Shown here in pieces: positions 45,126-56,053 of a stretch of 64,000 nucleotides of DNA; position 1 is the stretch's first letter, and every line of letters begins with the position of its first letter. Source of the DNA: Crystallibacter permensis (GTDB lineage: Bacteria > Actinomycetota > Actinomycetes > Actinomycetales > Micrococcaceae); assembly GCF_025960875.1 (NCBI RefSeq), contig NZ_JAODLR010000003.1:300501-364500 (forward strand), written 5' to 3'. The notes under the pieces were generated by a model. That model had not been told where the DNA came from and did no database searches. It was given only the letters and a program-made list of their open reading frames with translations. Both the position numbers and the translations under genes were made by a program.

Positions 45126-46120
45126 GGCACCTGCTCTCCACCGAAGACCTCGGCAAGGACGACGCCGTACGGATCCTGGATACCGCCGAAGAAATGGCTG
45201 CCGTGTCCGACCGCGAGGTCAAGAAGCTTCCCGTCCTGCGCGGCCGCACCGTGGTCAACCTCTTCTTCGAGGACTCGACCCGTACGCGGATCTCCTTTGA
45301 GGCCGCAGCAAAACGGCTGTCCGCAGATGTCATCAACTTCGCCGCCAAGGGATCCTCCGTGTCCAAGGGCGAGTCGCTCAAGGACACCGCGCAAACGCTC
45401 GAAGCGATGGGGGCCGACGCCGTCGTTATCCGGCACTGGGCCTCCGGCGCGCCGGCAAGGCTGGCGGCCTCCGGCTGGATCGACGCTGCCGTAGTCAACG
45501 CCGGCGACGGCACGCACGAACATCCCACCCAGGCGCTGCTGGACGCATTCACTATGCGCCGCAACTGGGCGCGCATCAACGGCACGGCTTCCCCCGGCAC
45601 TGATTTGTCCGGCATGAAGGTGGCCATCGTTGGGGATGTGCTTCATTCCCGGGTGGCGCGGTCCAACCTGTGGCTGCTGCGCACGCTTGGCGCCGATGTC
45701 ACGATGGTCGCTCCGCCCACATTGCTTCCGGTAGGCGTCGCGAAGTGGCCCTGCACCGTCAGCTACGATCTGGACGAAACCCTGGCCGCCGGCCCGGATG
45801 CCGTCATGATGCTGCGCCTTCAGGGCGAACGGATGAACGCCGCGTTCTTCCCGTCCACCCGGGAATACTCACGGCGCTGGGGCTTCGATGACCGCCGCCT
45901 CAAGGCGCTGGATTCGCACGGACTGACGGACACGATCATCATGCATCCGGGCCCGATGAACCGTGGCCTGGAAATATCCGCAGCCGCAGCGGACTCGCCC
46001 CGCTCCACTGTCCTGCAGCAGGTGCGCAATGGCGTCTCCGTACGCATGGCCGCCCTCTATCTGCTCCTCTCCGGCGAAACCCACGCCGCACCCGCAACTA
46101 TCCAGGAGGCCCAGCGATGA
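45122..46120 (+). CDS. pyrB: Aspartate carbamoyltransferase catalytic subunit
   Basis: A 332-residue enzyme that makes N-carbamoyl-aspartate. The carbamoyl phosphate site is [12 protein letters not shown], further active-site residues are in [14 protein letters not shown], and [11 protein letters not shown] closes the aspartate domain. No regulatory subunit gene (pyrI) is present, as usual in actinobacteria. Both ends overlap neighbours by four bases (ATGA). Confidence 0.96.
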   Translation: MRHLLSTEDLGKDDAVRILDTAEEMAAVSDREVKKLPVLRGRTVVNLFFEDSTRTRISFEAAAKRLSADVINFAAKGSSVSKGESLKDTAQTLEAMGADAVVIRHWASGAPARLAASGWIDAAVVNAGDGTHEHPTQALLDAFTMRRNWARINGTASPGTDLSGMKVAIVGDVLHSRVARSNLWLLRTLGADVTMVAPPTLLPVGVAKWPCTVSYDLDETLAAGPDAVMMLRLQGERMNAAFFPSTREYSRRWGFDDRRLKALDSHGLTDTIIMHPGPMNRGLEISAAAADSPRSTVLQQVRNGVSVRMAALYLLLSGETHAAPATIQEAQR

Positions 46121-47445
46121 GCACACCCAACGAAGCTACGGCCTATCTGGTCAAGGGGGCCGCAATCGGCAGCGGCGCAGCGGCCGACCTGCTGATCCGC
46201 AACGGGGTCATCACCGAAACGGGCACCGGGCTCAGCGCCGCCGGTGCCACCGTGATCGACGCCGAGGGCCTCGTGGCCGTGCCGGGCATGGTGGACCTGC
46301 ATACCCACCTGCGCGAACCCGGACGTGAAGATGCCGAGACCGTAGAGACAGGCAGCCGGGCCGCCGCCCTCGGAGGATTCACCGCTGTCCACGCCATGGC
46401 GAACAGCTCGCCCGTGGCGGATACGGCCGGCGTCGTCGAGCAGGTCTACACCCTGGGCCGCAAGGCCGGCTGGACAGATGTCCGCCCGGTCGGTGCCGTG
46501 ACCATCGGACTGGCCGGTGAACGGCTCGCCGAACTCGGGGCGATGGCCGATTCACGCGCCCGCGTCCGGGTATTCTCCGACGACGGCATCTGCGTGCACG
46601 ATCCGGTACTGATGCGCCGGGCGCTGGAATACGTCAAGGGGTTCGACGGCGTTATCGCCCAGCATGCCCAGGAACCCCGGCTGACGGACGGGGCCCAGAT
46701 GAACGAGGGCGACGTCTCTGCCGTGCTCGGCATGACCGGCTGGCCCGCCGTTGCCGAGGAAAGCATCATTGCCCGCGACGTGCTCCTGGCCCAGCACGTT
46801 GACTCCCGGCTGCACGTCTGCCACGTCTCCACCGCCGGTTCCGTGGAGATCATCCGCTGGGCGAAGCAGCGCGGCATCAAAGTCACGGCCGAGGTGACCC
46901 CGCACCACCTCTGGCTCACGGACGAACTGGTCCGCAGCTACGACCCGGTCTACAAGGTGAACCCGCCGCTGCGCACCGATGAAGACGTGCAGGCCTTGCG
47001 CGCCGGACTGGCCGACGGCACCATCGACATCATCGGCACCGACCACGCGCCGCATCCCAGCGAGGCCAAGGAATGCGAGTGGGCGCAGGCCGCGATGGGC
47101 ATGACCGGTCTGGAGACCGCGCTCTCCGTGGTCCAGCACACCATGATCGAGTCGGGTCTGATCGGTTGGGACGATTTCGCGCGGATTACCTCCCTGATGC
47201 CGGCACAGATCGGTCGGCTGCAGGACCAGGGCCAGCCGCTGGAAGCCGGCTCCGCCGCCAACATCACGCTGATCGACCCGGCGGCGCGCTGGACGGTGGA
47301 GCCGAACAAGATGGCGACCATGGGACGCAACTCGCCGTTCGCCGGCCGGGAGCTACCGGGCCGCGTGGTGGCGACCTTCTACCAAGGCCACCCCACCGTT
47401 CTGGACGGGAGCCTCAACACCCCGCGGACCGCAGAGGGGGAGTAG
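46117..47445 (+). CDS. pyrC: Dihydroorotase
   Basis: A 442-residue amidohydrolase that closes carbamoyl-aspartate to dihydroorotate. Metal ligands are in [10 protein letters not shown], histidines in [10 protein letters not shown], and the catalytic aspartate in IGTDHAPHP. This is the larger class I type that pairs with PyrB in operons. The ATG overlaps the pyrB stop. Confidence 0.96.
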   Translation: MSTPNEATAYLVKGAAIGSGAAADLLIRNGVITETGTGLSAAGATVIDAEGLVAVPGMVDLHTHLREPGREDAETVETGSRAAALGGFTAVHAMANSSPVADTAGVVEQVYTLGRKAGWTDVRPVGAVTIGLAGERLAELGAMADSRARVRVFSDDGICVHDPVLMRRALEYVKGFDGVIAQHAQEPRLTDGAQMNEGDVSAVLGMTGWPAVAEESIIARDVLLAQHVDSRLHVCHVSTAGSVEIIRWAKQRGIKVTAEVTPHHLWLTDELVRSYDPVYKVNPPLRTDEDVQALRAGLADGTIDIIGTDHAPHPSEAKECEWAQAAMGMTGLETALSVVQHTMIESGLIGWDDFARITSLMPAQIGRLQDQGQPLEAGSAANITLIDPAARWTVEPNKMATMGRNSPFAGRELPGRVVATFYQGHPTVLDGSLNTPRTAEGE

Positions 47446-47451
47446 CTTTCA

Positions 47452-47958
47452 GTGGAATACCTCGGCCCCGGGCTCCTCACACTGAGCCTGATCATCGTCC
47501 TGCTGGCGCTGGTTTTTGTCGGCTGGCGCAGCAGGCTCAAGCGGCAGCAGGACATCGCCCCGCTGCCGGAGATTCCGGACGACGTCGATAATCCTTCAGC
47601 GGCGTATGACGGGCAGTATGTCGTGACGACGACGGCGGGGGACTGGCTTGACCGCCTCGCCGTCCATGGTCTGGGCATCCGCTCCGGCGCCCTGCTGCGC
47701 CTCTACGACCACGGGCTGCTGTTCGAACGACGCGGTGCCACGGATGTCTACATCCCGGCCCGAAGCATCAGGGCCGTACGGTCCGAAAGCGGGATGATCG
47801 GGAAGTTCGTGGAGAAAGACGGACTGGCCGTGATCACCTGGAACCTGGGCGGGAGGGACGTGGACACCGCGTTCCGCAACCGCCACGCCGAGGAGAAAAA
47901 GCCGCTCCTGGCCCACCTGAACTCTTACCTACCTACTGCTGCACCTGACGAAGACTAG
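47452..47958 (+). CDS. Conserved membrane protein with PH-like domain (Rv1382-like)
   Basis: A 168-residue protein with one N-terminal transmembrane helix (about residues 6-24, [18 protein letters not shown]). A charged linker leads to a beta-rich PH-like domain (about 50-160) including [19 protein letters not shown] and [15 protein letters not shown] gene of this type lies between pyrC and carA in mycobacteria too (Rv1382), so its place in the pyrimidine operon is conserved, but its function is unknown. It is six bases downstream of pyrC and eight upstream of carA. The start is GTG. Confidence 0.82.
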   Translation: MEYLGPGLLTLSLIIVLLALVFVGWRSRLKRQQDIAPLPEIPDDVDNPSAAYDGQYVVTTTAGDWLDRLAVHGLGIRSGALLRLYDHGLLFERRGATDVYIPARSIRAVRSESGMIGKFVEKDGLAVITWNLGGRDVDTAFRNRHAEEKKPLLAHLNSYLPTAAPDED

Positions 47959-47966
47959 GAACTACA

Positions 47967-49229
47967 GTGACAGATCATCAAACAACTTCCTCGAATGCAG
48001 CGCTGCTGATTCTTGAAGACGGCCGCACATTCCGCGGACGCAGCTACGGTGCCCAGGGCACGGCGCTGGGCGAGGCCGTTTTCGCCACCGGCATGACCGG
48101 TTACCAGGAAACCATCACGGACCCGTCCTACGCCCGCCAGCTGGTGGTGCAGACCGCTCCGCACATCGGCAATACCGGCGTCAACGACGAGGACGCGGAG
48201 TCCCGCAAGATCTGGGTTGCCGGCTACGTTGTCCGCGACGCCGCGCGCCGACCGTCCAACTGGCGCTCCGAGCGCAGCCTGGACGAGGAACTGATCGAAC
48301 AGGGCATCATCGGCATCCAGGGCGTGGACACCCGGGCCATCACACGGCACCTGCGTGAACGCGGCGCCATGAAGGCCGGAATCTTCTCCGGCCAGGAAGC
48401 CGCCCGGCCTGTGCCGGAACTGCTGGCCGAGGTCAACGGGCAGGCTTCCATGGAGGGCGCCCGGCTGGCCGAGGAGGTCAGCATTGATGCTGCCTACGTA
48501 GTCGAGCCGGCAGATCATGGCTGGGAGGGTGAACCGCGCTTCAGCATCGCCGCCCTGGACCTGGGCATCAAGTCCATGACTCCGCAGCGTTTCGCCGAAC
48601 GCGGCGTCCGGGTCCATGTGCTCCCGGCCACCGCAACCTTGGCGGACATCCAGGCTGTGAATCCCGACGGCGTGTTCATGTCCAACGGCCCCGGCGATCC
48701 TGCCACCGCTGACACCCAGGTGGGCATGCTGCGCGATGTCCTGGACGCCCGGATGCCGTTCTTCGGCATCTGCTTCGGCAACCAGATCCTGGGCCGGGCC
48801 CTGGGCTTCGGCACCTACAAACTGCGCTACGGCCACCGCGGCATCAACCAGCCGGTGATGGACCGCCGCACCGGAAAAGTGGAGATCACCTCCCAGAACC
48901 ACGGCTTCGCCGTCGACGCTCCCATCGACGGGGTCACCCGCGCACCGGAAGAGCGCTTCGGCCGGGTCGAGGTCAGCCACGTCAGCCTCAACGACGACGT
49001 CGTCGAGGGCCTGGCCTGCCTGGACATCCCTGCCTTCTCGGTCCAGTACCACCCCGAAGCCGCAGCCGGCCCGCACGACTCGGCCTACCTCTTCGACCGC
49101 TTCATTGACCTGATGGCGGCCGAAAAGCAGAATCCCGGCACCACGGATGCTGCCGACGTCTCCAAAGCACCCATTGCAGACACCGATACGACTGTCGCCG
49201 TCGCCAGCGACGCCAAGGAAGAAAACTAA
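47967..49229 (+). CDS. carA: Carbamoyl-phosphate synthase, small (glutaminase) subunit
   Basis: A 420-residue subunit that hydrolyses glutamine and channels ammonia to CarB. The N-terminal domain ([20 protein letters not shown]) precedes a class I amidotransferase with nucleophile C269 in [11 protein letters not shown] and the histidine/glutamate pair in [11 protein letters not shown]. The last 45 residues are a low-complexity extension. The GTG start has only a weak ribosome binding site (AGGAAC). It overlaps carB by one base (TAATG). Confidence 0.96.
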   Translation: MTDHQTTSSNAALLILEDGRTFRGRSYGAQGTALGEAVFATGMTGYQETITDPSYARQLVVQTAPHIGNTGVNDEDAESRKIWVAGYVVRDAARRPSNWRSERSLDEELIEQGIIGIQGVDTRAITRHLRERGAMKAGIFSGQEAARPVPELLAEVNGQASMEGARLAEEVSIDAAYVVEPADHGWEGEPRFSIAALDLGIKSMTPQRFAERGVRVHVLPATATLADIQAVNPDGVFMSNGPGDPATADTQVGMLRDVLDARMPFFGICFGNQILGRALGFGTYKLRYGHRGINQPVMDRRTGKVEITSQNHGFAVDAPIDGVTRAPEERFGRVEVSHVSLNDDVVEGLACLDIPAFSVQYHPEAAAGPHDSAYLFDRFIDLMAAEKQNPGTTDAADVSKAPIADTDTTVAVASDAKEEN

Positions 49230-52200
49230 TGCCCAAGAGAACAGACCTCAAAAGCGTCCTGGTCATCGGCTCCGGCCCCATCGTCATCGGACAGGCCGCC
49301 GAATTCGACTACTCCGGCACGCAGGCCCTGCGGGTGCTCAAAGAGGAAGGCCTGCGGGTCATCCTGGTAAATTCCAACCCGGCCACGATCATGACCGACC
49401 CGGAGTTCGCCGACGCTACCTACGTTGAGCCGATCACTCCCGAGATTGTCGAGAAGATCATCGCCAAGGAGCGCCCGGATGCCGTACTGCCGACCCTGGG
49501 CGGCCAGACCGCGCTGAACACCGCCATCGCCCTGGACAAAAACGGCGTACTGGAGAAGTACAACGTGGAACTCATCGGCGCCAACATCGAAGCCATTGAA
49601 CTCGGCGAGGACCGCGAGAAGTTCAAGGGCGTTGTCGAACGCTGCGGCGCCGAGTCCGCCAAATCCATCATCGTGCACTCCATGGACGAGGCCTTCAAGG
49701 CCGCCGAGGAACTGGGCTACCCGATGGTGGTCCGTCCGTCCTTCACCATGGGCGGTCTCGGTTCCGGAATGGCCTACAACGCGGAGGACCTGCGCCGCAT
49801 TGCCGGCGCCGGCATCCAGTACAGCCCCACCAGCGAGGTCCTGCTCGAAGAGAGCATCCTCGGCTGGAAGGAATACGAGCTCGAGATGATGCGGGACAAG
49901 AACGACAACGTCGTGGTTGTCTGCTCCATCGAGAACTTCGATCCGGTCGGCGTGCACACCGGGGACTCCATTACCGTTGCCCCCGCCCTGACCCTGACGG
50001 ACCGTGAATACCAGCGGCTGCGCGACATCTCCATTGCCGTGATCCGCGAGGTCGGCGTCGATACCGGCGGCTGCAACATCCAGTTCGCGATCGAGCCGGA
50101 TACCGGCCGCGTCATCGTTATTGAGATGAACCCGCGCGTTTCGCGCTCCTCTGCCCTGGCCTCGAAGGCAACCGGCTTCGCCATTGCCAAGATCGCCACC
50201 AAGCTCTCCCTGGGCTACACGCTGGACGAAATTCCGAACGACATCACCCAGAAGACGCCGGCTTCATTCGAGCCGACGCTGGACTACGTTGTCGTCAAGG
50301 TCCCGCGCTTTGCCTTCGAGAAGTTCCCGGCGGCGGATCCGACGCTGACCACCACCATGAAGTCCGTCGGCGAGGCCATGGCCCTGGGCCGGAACTTCAC
50401 CGAGGCACTGCAGAAGGCCTTGCGCTCACTGGAGCAGAAGGACTCGCAGCTGACCTTCGAGCCGGTCAATGACTTCGAGGTTCCGGAACTGGTGGAAAAG
50501 GCCAAAACCGGCACCACCGAGCGGCTGTCGCAGGTCCAGCGCGCCCTGCTGGGCGGTGCCACCGTGGAACAGCTGTACGAAGCCACCGGCATCGACCCGT
50601 GGTTCCTGGACCAGCTGCAGCTGATCAACGAGATCGCTGCCGAGATCCGCAATGCGCCCACCCTGACCGAGGAGATCCTGCGCCTCGCCAAGCGGCACGG
50701 CTTCTCCGACGAGCAGATCGGCAAGCTGACCAACATGCCGGAGGCCGTAGTCCGCGGCGTCCGGCACGCACTGGGCATCCGCCCGGTGTTCAAGACCGTG
50801 GACACCTGCGCGGCGGAATTTGCGGCCTACACGCCGTACCACTACTCCTCCTACGACGAGGAGGACGAGGTCGAGCTGCACGCCAAGCCGTCCGTGATCA
50901 TCCTCGGCTCGGGCCCGAACCGGATCGGCCAGGGCATCGAGTTCGACTACAGCTGCGTGCATGCGACCATGGCGCTGCGTGAGGCCGGCTACGAGACGGT
51001 CATGATCAACTGCAACCCGGAAACCGTCTCCACGGACTATGACATCTCCAACCGTCTCTACTTCGAGCCGCTGACGCTCGAAGACGTGTTGGAGGTCATT
51101 GCAGCCGAAGAGCGTACCGGCGGCGTGATGGGTGTCTTCGTCCAGCTCGGCGGCCAGACCCCGCTCAAGCTGGCCCAGGCACTGGCCGACGCGGGCATCC
51201 CCATCCTGGGCACCTCGCCCGAAGCGATCGACCTGGCCGAGCACCGCGGTGCCTTCCAGCGGGTACTCGACACGGCCGGCCTGGTAGCCCCGAAGAACGG
51301 GACCGCTGTCTCGTTCGAGGAAGCCAAGAAGATCGCCGACGAAATCGGCTATCCGGTGCTGGTCCGCCCGTCCTACGTACTGGGCGGCCGTGGCATGGAG
51401 ATTGTCTACGACGAGCCCAACCTCTCGCGCTACATCGCCAACGCCACGGAAATCACCCCGGACCACCCGGTCCTGGTGGACCGTTTCCTTGAAGACGCCA
51501 TCGAGATCGACGTCGACGCGCTCTACGACGGCAAGGACATGTACCTGGGCGGAATCATGGAGCACATCGAGGAAGCGGGTATCCACTCCGGCGACTCGGC
51601 CTGCGTGCTGCCGCCGATCACGCTCGGCACCTCCGTCATCGAACGGGTCCGCGAGGCTACCTTCGCGATCGCCCAGGGTGTCGGCGTGCGCGGGCTGATC
51701 AATATCCAGTTCGCCCTCGCCTCGGACGTGCTGTACGTCATCGAGGCCAATCCGCGCGCTTCCCGCACGGTGCCGTTCGTGTCCAAGGCCACCGGTGTCC
51801 AGCTGGCCAAGGCCGCCGCGCTGATCGGCACCGGCGTGACCATCCACCAGCTGCGCACGGCCCACAAGATGCTGCCGGAGACCGGGGACGGTTCCACCCT
51901 GCCGATGGATGCGCCGGTGGCTGTGAAGGAAGCCGTGCTGCCCTTCAACCGGTTCCGTACTCCCGAGGGCACCGTTGTGGACTCGCTGCTCGGCCCGGAG
52001 ATGCGTTCCACCGGCGAAGTGATGGGTATCGACAAGTACTTCGACACGGCCTTCGCCAAGTCCCAGGCCGCCGCCAACAGTGCCCTGCCCACGTCAGGCA
52101 AGGTATTCGTTTCCGTGGCCAACCGGGACAAGCGGTCCATCATCATGCCCGTGAAGCTGCTGGTTGATCTGGGCTTCGAAATCCTCTCCACGGGCGGCAC

Positions 52201-52528
52201 CGCCGAAGTGCTGCGGCGCAACGGCATCCAGTCCACCACCGTGCGCAAGGTTGCCGAAGGCCGAGGCCCCAACGGCGAAGGCACCGTGGTGGATTTGATT
52301 ACCGAAGGTGCCATCGGCCTGATCCTGAACACCCCCTCGGGTGGACAGGCACGCGGTGACGGCTACGAGATCCGTGCCGCCGCAACCTCCGTAGGCACGC
52401 CGGTCATCACCACCGTGTCTGAATTCGGTGCGGCGATCCAGGCCATTGAAGCCATGCGCCAGTACGAGTGGGACGTCACCAGCCTGCAGGAGCACGCCCT
52501 GAAGCTGAAGGCCGCCGTCGATGCCTGA
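49229..52528 (+). CDS. carB: Carbamoyl-phosphate synthase, large subunit
   Basis: A 1099-residue subunit with two homologous ATP-grasp halves. The first half begins [20 protein letters not shown] and the second has [20 protein letters not shown] around residue 555. The C-terminal MGS-like regulatory domain starts near residue 950 ([13 protein letters not shown]). It makes carbamoyl phosphate for pyrimidines and arginine. Its 3' end overlaps pyrF by eight bases. Confidence 0.97.
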   Translation: MPKRTDLKSVLVIGSGPIVIGQAAEFDYSGTQALRVLKEEGLRVILVNSNPATIMTDPEFADATYVEPITPEIVEKIIAKERPDAVLPTLGGQTALNTAIALDKNGVLEKYNVELIGANIEAIELGEDREKFKGVVERCGAESAKSIIVHSMDEAFKAAEELGYPMVVRPSFTMGGLGSGMAYNAEDLRRIAGAGIQYSPTSEVLLEESILGWKEYELEMMRDKNDNVVVVCSIENFDPVGVHTGDSITVAPALTLTDREYQRLRDISIAVIREVGVDTGGCNIQFAIEPDTGRVIVIEMNPRVSRSSALASKATGFAIAKIATKLSLGYTLDEIPNDITQKTPASFEPTLDYVVVKVPRFAFEKFPAADPTLTTTMKSVGEAMALGRNFTEALQKALRSLEQKDSQLTFEPVNDFEVPELVEKAKTGTTERLSQVQRALLGGATVEQLYEATGIDPWFLDQLQLINEIAAEIRNAPTLTEEILRLAKRHGFSDEQIGKLTNMPEAVVRGVRHALGIRPVFKTVDTCAAEFAAYTPYHYSSYDEEDEVELHAKPSVIILGSGPNRIGQGIEFDYSCVHATMALREAGYETVMINCNPETVSTDYDISNRLYFEPLTLEDVLEVIAAEERTGGVMGVFVQLGGQTPLKLAQALADAGIPILGTSPEAIDLAEHRGAFQRVLDTAGLVAPKNGTAVSFEEAKKIADEIGYPVLVRPSYVLGGRGMEIVYDEPNLSRYIANATEITPDHPVLVDRFLEDAIEIDVDALYDGKDMYLGGIMEHIEEAGIHSGDSACVLPPITLGTSVIERVREATFAIAQGVGVRGLINIQFALASDVLYVIEANPRASRTVPFVSKATGVQLAKAAALIGTGVTIHQLRTAHKMLPETGDGSTLPMDAPVAVKEAVLPFNRFRTPEGTVVDSLLGPEMRSTGEVMGIDKYFDTAFAKSQAAANSALPTSGKVFVSVANRDKRSIIMPVKLLVDLGFEILSTGGTAEVLRRNGIQSTTVRKVAEGRGPNGEGTVVDLITEGAIGLILNTPSGGQARGDGYEIRAAATSVGTPVITTVSEFGAAIQAIEAMRQYEWDVTSLQEHALKLKAAVDA

Positions 52529-53384
52529 TCTCACTGCTTCCGGGCCTGCCGCGTCCTTCGGGGCGCGGCTGCGGGCCGCCATGCAGAAACACGGACAGCT
52601 GTGCGTGGGCATCGATCCGCATCCGGCCTTGCTGGAATCCTGGGGTTTGAACGACGACGCCGATGGACTGGAACGCTTTTCCCTCACGGTTCTGGAGGCG
52701 GTGGGGGAGGGCGTTGCCGCGCTCAAGCCGCAGGTGGCGCTCTTCGAGCGCCATGGCTCGCGCGGCCTCGCGGCCCTGGAGAAGCTCCTCGCCGCCGCTG
52801 CGGCGGCGAAGGTGCTGACTATTGCCGATGCCAAACGCGGCGATATCGGTTCCACCATGGCCGCGTACGCCCACGCCTGGCTTGCGGACGGTTCGCCGCT
52901 GGCGGCGGACGCCGTGACGCTGAGCCCGTACCTGGGCTACGAGTCGTTGCGGCCGGCACTTGATCTGGCAGCCGGAACGGGGCGGGGTGTGTTCGTGCTG
53001 GCCCTGACGTCGAATCCCGAAGGTGCCAGCGTCCAGCATGCCGGCGGCGCGGATTCCGTTGCCCGCCGGATTGTGCGGGCCGCGTCGGCTGACAATGCGG
53101 CCGCGGGCCGCGACGGGACGCTGGGATCCGTCGGCCTCGTCGTGGGTGCCACGGTTGCCGACGCGCCCGCGCAGCTGGGCCTGGACCTGACCGCGCTCAA
53201 CGGTCCGGTCCTGGCGCCCGGCCTCGGCGCGCAGGGCGCCACCGGCGCGGACCTGCGCCGCACCTTCGGCCGGGCCTACGGCAACGTGCTGGCGACCTCT
53301 AGCCGGGATATCCTCAAGGCCGGACCAGACCCGCAAAGCCTGCGTTCGGCGGTCGACAGCACGCTGGCGATGCTGGCGGACTGA
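52521..53384 (+). CDS. pyrF: Orotidine 5'-phosphate decarboxylase (type 2)
   Basis: A 287-residue TIM-barrel enzyme that decarboxylates OMP to UMP. The catalytic element is [19 protein letters not shown] and the phosphate-binding end includes [14 protein letters not shown]. The length and [11 protein letters not shown] variant are those of the mycobacterial-type (type 2) enzyme. The ATG lies inside the end of carB. pyrD and pyrE are not in the window. Confidence 0.95.
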   Translation: MPDLTASGPAASFGARLRAAMQKHGQLCVGIDPHPALLESWGLNDDADGLERFSLTVLEAVGEGVAALKPQVALFERHGSRGLAALEKLLAAAAAAKVLTIADAKRGDIGSTMAAYAHAWLADGSPLAADAVTLSPYLGYESLRPALDLAAGTGRGVFVLALTSNPEGASVQHAGGADSVARRIVRAASADNAAAGRDGTLGSVGLVVGATVADAPAQLGLDLTALNGPVLAPGLGAQGATGADLRRTFGRAYGNVLATSSRDILKAGPDPQSLRSAVDSTLAMLAD

Positions 53385-53413
53385 GCTCTACAGGGATCGG
53401 GCTCCTGGGAGGA

Positions 53414-53443
53414 TTGATTTTCCCGGGCGCTAGCGGATAGGTT
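53414..53443 (+). promoter_or_regulatory. Candidate promoter of mihF-gmk-rpoZ
   Basis: TTGATT (53414-53419) and TAGGTT (53438-53443) are spaced by 18 bases in the 120-bp gap after pyrF. Both hexamers are reasonable matches to sigma-70-type boxes. Confidence 0.45.
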
Positions 53444-53504
53444 CAGTGCAAGCTGATTACTTCCTAGCCGCGGCTGCGGCCAGCGATACGATGTGGAGAA
53501 GCCT

Positions 53505-53822
53505 GTGAGCCTGAAACCGCTGTCGGACACTGAACGCACTGCAGCCCGAAACAAAGCCACCGCGGCCAGAGCCGAGCGGGCCGAGATCAAAGCCAGACTC
53601 AAAGACGGCCGCGTCAGCGTGGCAGAGGTCATTGATACGGCGAAGAACGTTGAATCGATCGGCAGGCTTCGGGTCGTTGAACTGCTTGAGGCGCTGCCTG
53701 GCATCGGCAAGGTCCGGGCAGCAGCCATAATGGAAAGCATTGGAATCGCCCCCACACGGCGGGTCCGGGGTCTGGGCGTGCACCAGCGCAAGGCCCTGAT
53801 CGAGCTTCTGGAATCACAATAG
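53505..53822 (+). CDS. mihF: Actinobacterial integration host factor (mIHF)
   Basis: A 105-residue nucleoid protein. A basic, helical N-terminus (ERTAARNKATAARAERAEIK) is followed by a helix-two-turn-helix region containing LLEALPGIGKVRAAAIME and the conserved RRVRGLGVHQRKALIELL. It bends and compacts DNA and supports phage integration in mycobacteria. The GTG at 53505 is chosen because GGAGAAG sits just before it; another GTG at 53493 is in frame. It lies 12 bp before gmk, as in mycobacteria. Confidence 0.93.
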   Translation: MSLKPLSDTERTAARNKATAARAERAEIKARLKDGRVSVAEVIDTAKNVESIGRLRVVELLEALPGIGKVRAAAIMESIGIAPTRRVRGLGVHQRKALIELLESQ

Positions 53823-53834
53823 ATCCTGCAACAG

Positions 53835-54416
53835 ATGGAAAGCATGTCTGATAAACCCCGCCTCACTGTCCTGGCCGGCCCCACCGCTGTCGGCAAGGGA
53901 ACCGTCTCCACTTTCATCCGCGACCATTACCCGCAGGTCTGGCTATCGGTATCCGCGACCACGCGGGCACCGCGCCCCGGCGAGGTGGACGGGGTCCACT
54001 ATTATTTCGTTGCCGCCGAGGAGTTTGACCGGATGGTAGCCGACGGCGACATGCTCGAATGGGCCGTGGTGCACGGGCGCAACCGCTACGGCACCATCCG
54101 TAGCACCGTGGAGCAGGCGATGGCCGAAGGGAAATCGGTGCTCCTGGAGATTGATTTGCAGGGCGCCCGCCAGGTGAAGGACAGCATGCCGGAGGCCAAT
54201 TTCGTCTTCTTGGCGCCGCCCAGCTGGGACGAAATGGTCCGCCGCCTGGTGGGCCGCGGCACAGAAACGCCCGAGGAACAGCAGCAACGGCTGGAAACCG
54301 CTAAACTGGAACTTGCTGCCGAATCCGAATTTAACCACACCGTCGTAAATGACGATGTCCGGCGGGCGGCAGAAGAGCTTGTTTCGCTGATGGGGCTTGT
54401 GCCGAACCCGCGTTAA
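53835..54416 (+). CDS. gmk: Guanylate kinase
   Basis: A 193-residue P-loop kinase that phosphorylates GMP to GDP. The ATP loop is [11 protein letters not shown], the GMP-binding region is [19 protein letters not shown], and [11 protein letters not shown] follows. The start could be the ATG at 53835 or that at 53844 (MSDKPRL), which matches relatives better; neither has a strong ribosome binding site. rpoZ follows 49 bp downstream. Confidence 0.95.
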   Translation: MESMSDKPRLTVLAGPTAVGKGTVSTFIRDHYPQVWLSVSATTRAPRPGEVDGVHYYFVAAEEFDRMVADGDMLEWAVVHGRNRYGTIRSTVEQAMAEGKSVLLEIDLQGARQVKDSMPEANFVFLAPPSWDEMVRRLVGRGTETPEEQQQRLETAKLELAAESEFNHTVVNDDVRRAAEELVSLMGLVPNPR

Positions 54417-54465
54417 CCCGCGACCGCCAGTGAAGCAGATACCTACAGAATTTTTTGGAGAATAA

Positions 54466-54729
54466 GTGTCGACTAACCTCGAAGGCATCATTAATCCGCC
54501 GATCGACTCCCTGCTGGAGACGACGGACTCGAAGTATGCCCTGGTGATCTACGGTGCCAAGCGCGCCCGCCAGATCAACGCTTACTACTCGCAGCTGCAT
54601 GAGGGCCTGTTCGAGTACGTTGGGCCGCTGGTGGACACCAAGCTGAACGAGAAGCCGCTTTCCATCGCCCTGCGCGAGATCAACGAGGGCCTGCTGGTTT
54701 CGAAGCCGGCCGAACCGGCTGCAGAGTAG
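54466..54729 (+). CDS. rpoZ: RNA polymerase omega subunit
   Basis: An 87-residue subunit that helps assemble beta-prime. It includes [33 protein letters not shown] and [15 protein letters not shown], all characteristic of actinobacterial omega. The GTG start follows GGAG. The gmk-rpoZ-coaBC order is widely conserved. Confidence 0.95.
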   Translation: MSTNLEGIINPPIDSLLETTDSKYALVIYGAKRARQINAYYSQLHEGLFEYVGPLVDTKLNEKPLSIALREINEGLLVSKPAEPAAE

Positions 54730-54765
54730 TAACAGGCAACAACTCAACACGGTAACGGAGCAGGA

Positions 54766-55992
54766 ATGCGGATCATTCTAGGCGTAGGCGGCGGTATCGC
54801 CGCCTACAAGTCCGCATCCCTGCTCCGGCTGTTTAAGGAAGCCGGCCACCAGGTCACCGTGGTTCCGACCGAGGCTGCCGAGAAGTTCGTCGGTCGCGCT
54901 ACCTGGGAAGCACTCTCCGGCCAGCCGGTGTCTACTACCGTTTTTGATGCGGTGGATACCGTGAACCATGTGCGGCTGGGCCAGGACGCCGACCTGGTGG
55001 TGGTGGCCCCGGCCACCGCGGATGTACTTGCCCGTGCCGCCGCAGGCCTGGCCGATGATCTCCTGACCAATACGCTCCTGATGGCCAGGGGACCGGTGGT
55101 TTTTGTGCCGGCCATGCACACTGAAATGTGGCAGCATCCGGCAACGCAAACCAATATTGCTACCCTGCGCGGCCGCGGAGCCCTCGTCATGGAGCCGGCC
55201 GTCGGCAGGCTGACCGGCAAAGACACCGGGCCCGGCCGGTTGCCGGAGCCGGAGGAAATCTTCGAATTCGCCCTTGGGCAGCTCGCTGAAAGCCGGGTGG
55301 CCGCAGGCACCACCATGCTGCTGGGCAAGCGTATGGTCATTACCGCAGGCGGAACCCGCGAACCGCTGGATCCGGTGCGCTTCCTGGGGAACCGCTCGTC
55401 GGGGAAGCAAGGCGTCGCGCTGGCACGGGCCGCGGCGGCCGCCGGCGCCGAGGTCGAACTTGTCGCTGCCCATATGGATGTTGCTCCGCCGGAGGGCGTC
55501 AAGACTACGCGGGTGGAAACTGCCCTGCAGCTGCGGACGGCGACGCTTGAAGCGTCGGCGCGTGCCGACGTCGTTATTATGGCCGCTGCCGTGGCTGACT
55601 TCCGTCCGGCGGAGGCAGCTGAAACCAAGATCAAGAAGCGCGACGACGCCGCGGATCCGGTCATCACCCTGGTGCGCAACCCGGACATCCTGCAGGAAAT
55701 TGTGCAGGTCCGGCACGACAGCGGAACGGGTCCGGAGCTGATCGTCGGATTTGCCGCTGAAACCGGGGACAGCAGCAGCGACGTGTTGGGCTACGCGCGC
55801 CAAAAGCTGGCACGCAAGGGCTGCGACCTGCTCGTGCTGAACCAGGTGGGCCGTGATCTGGTGTTCGGCCAGGACCAGACCGCCATCAGCATTCTGGACA
55901 ATTCCGGCGCTGACCCGCAGGTGGCGGCCGGCAGCAAGGACACCGTCGCCCGGGCCATCATCGAACGGGTGGCCGCGGAGCTCGTCTCCTGA
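54766..55992 (+). CDS. coaBC: Phosphopantothenoylcysteine decarboxylase/synthase CoaBC
   Basis: A 408-residue bifunctional coenzyme A enzyme. The N-terminal CoaC flavoprotein domain (about 1-180) has GVGGGIAAYKSASLL and PAMHTEMWQHPA. The C-terminal CoaB domain (about 190-405) has VITAGGTREPLDPVRFLGNRSSG and the lysine-rich KIKKRDD. It joins cysteine to phosphopantothenate and decarboxylates the product. GGAGCAGG precedes the ATG. Confidence 0.96.
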   Translation: MRIILGVGGGIAAYKSASLLRLFKEAGHQVTVVPTEAAEKFVGRATWEALSGQPVSTTVFDAVDTVNHVRLGQDADLVVVAPATADVLARAAAGLADDLLTNTLLMARGPVVFVPAMHTEMWQHPATQTNIATLRGRGALVMEPAVGRLTGKDTGPGRLPEPEEIFEFALGQLAESRVAAGTTMLLGKRMVITAGGTREPLDPVRFLGNRSSGKQGVALARAAAAAGAEVELVAAHMDVAPPEGVKTTRVETALQLRTATLEASARADVVIMAAAVADFRPAEAAETKIKKRDDAADPVITLVRNPDILQEIVQVRHDSGTGPELIVGFAAETGDSSSDVLGYARQKLARKGCDLLVLNQVGRDLVFGQDQTAISILDNSGADPQVAAGSKDTVARAIIERVAAELVS

Positions 55993-56013
55993 CCATTCCG
56001 CCCCCGCCGCCTG

Positions 56014-56042
56014 TTGACAGGCGCGGCAGCTGCGGCTTAAGA
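56014..56042 (+). promoter_or_regulatory. Candidate promoter of metK
   Basis: A perfect -35 TTGACA (56014-56019) is followed after 17 bases by TTAAGA, a poor -10. A start near 56049 would leave a leader of only a few bases before the metK start codon. Confidence 0.4.
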
Positions 56043-56053
56043 CCAAGTAAGGT

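Noticed and set aside
50426..51865. 479-codon minus-strand frame inside carB
   Set aside because: Antisense shadow of carB with no supporting motif.
53385..53412. Terminator after pyrF
   Set aside because: Only a short imperfect stem extending into the promoter region and no T-run could be found, so I did not call it.
55993..56053. Possible SAM riboswitch before metK
   Set aside because: The gap is only 61 bp and shows none of the conserved SAM aptamer elements.
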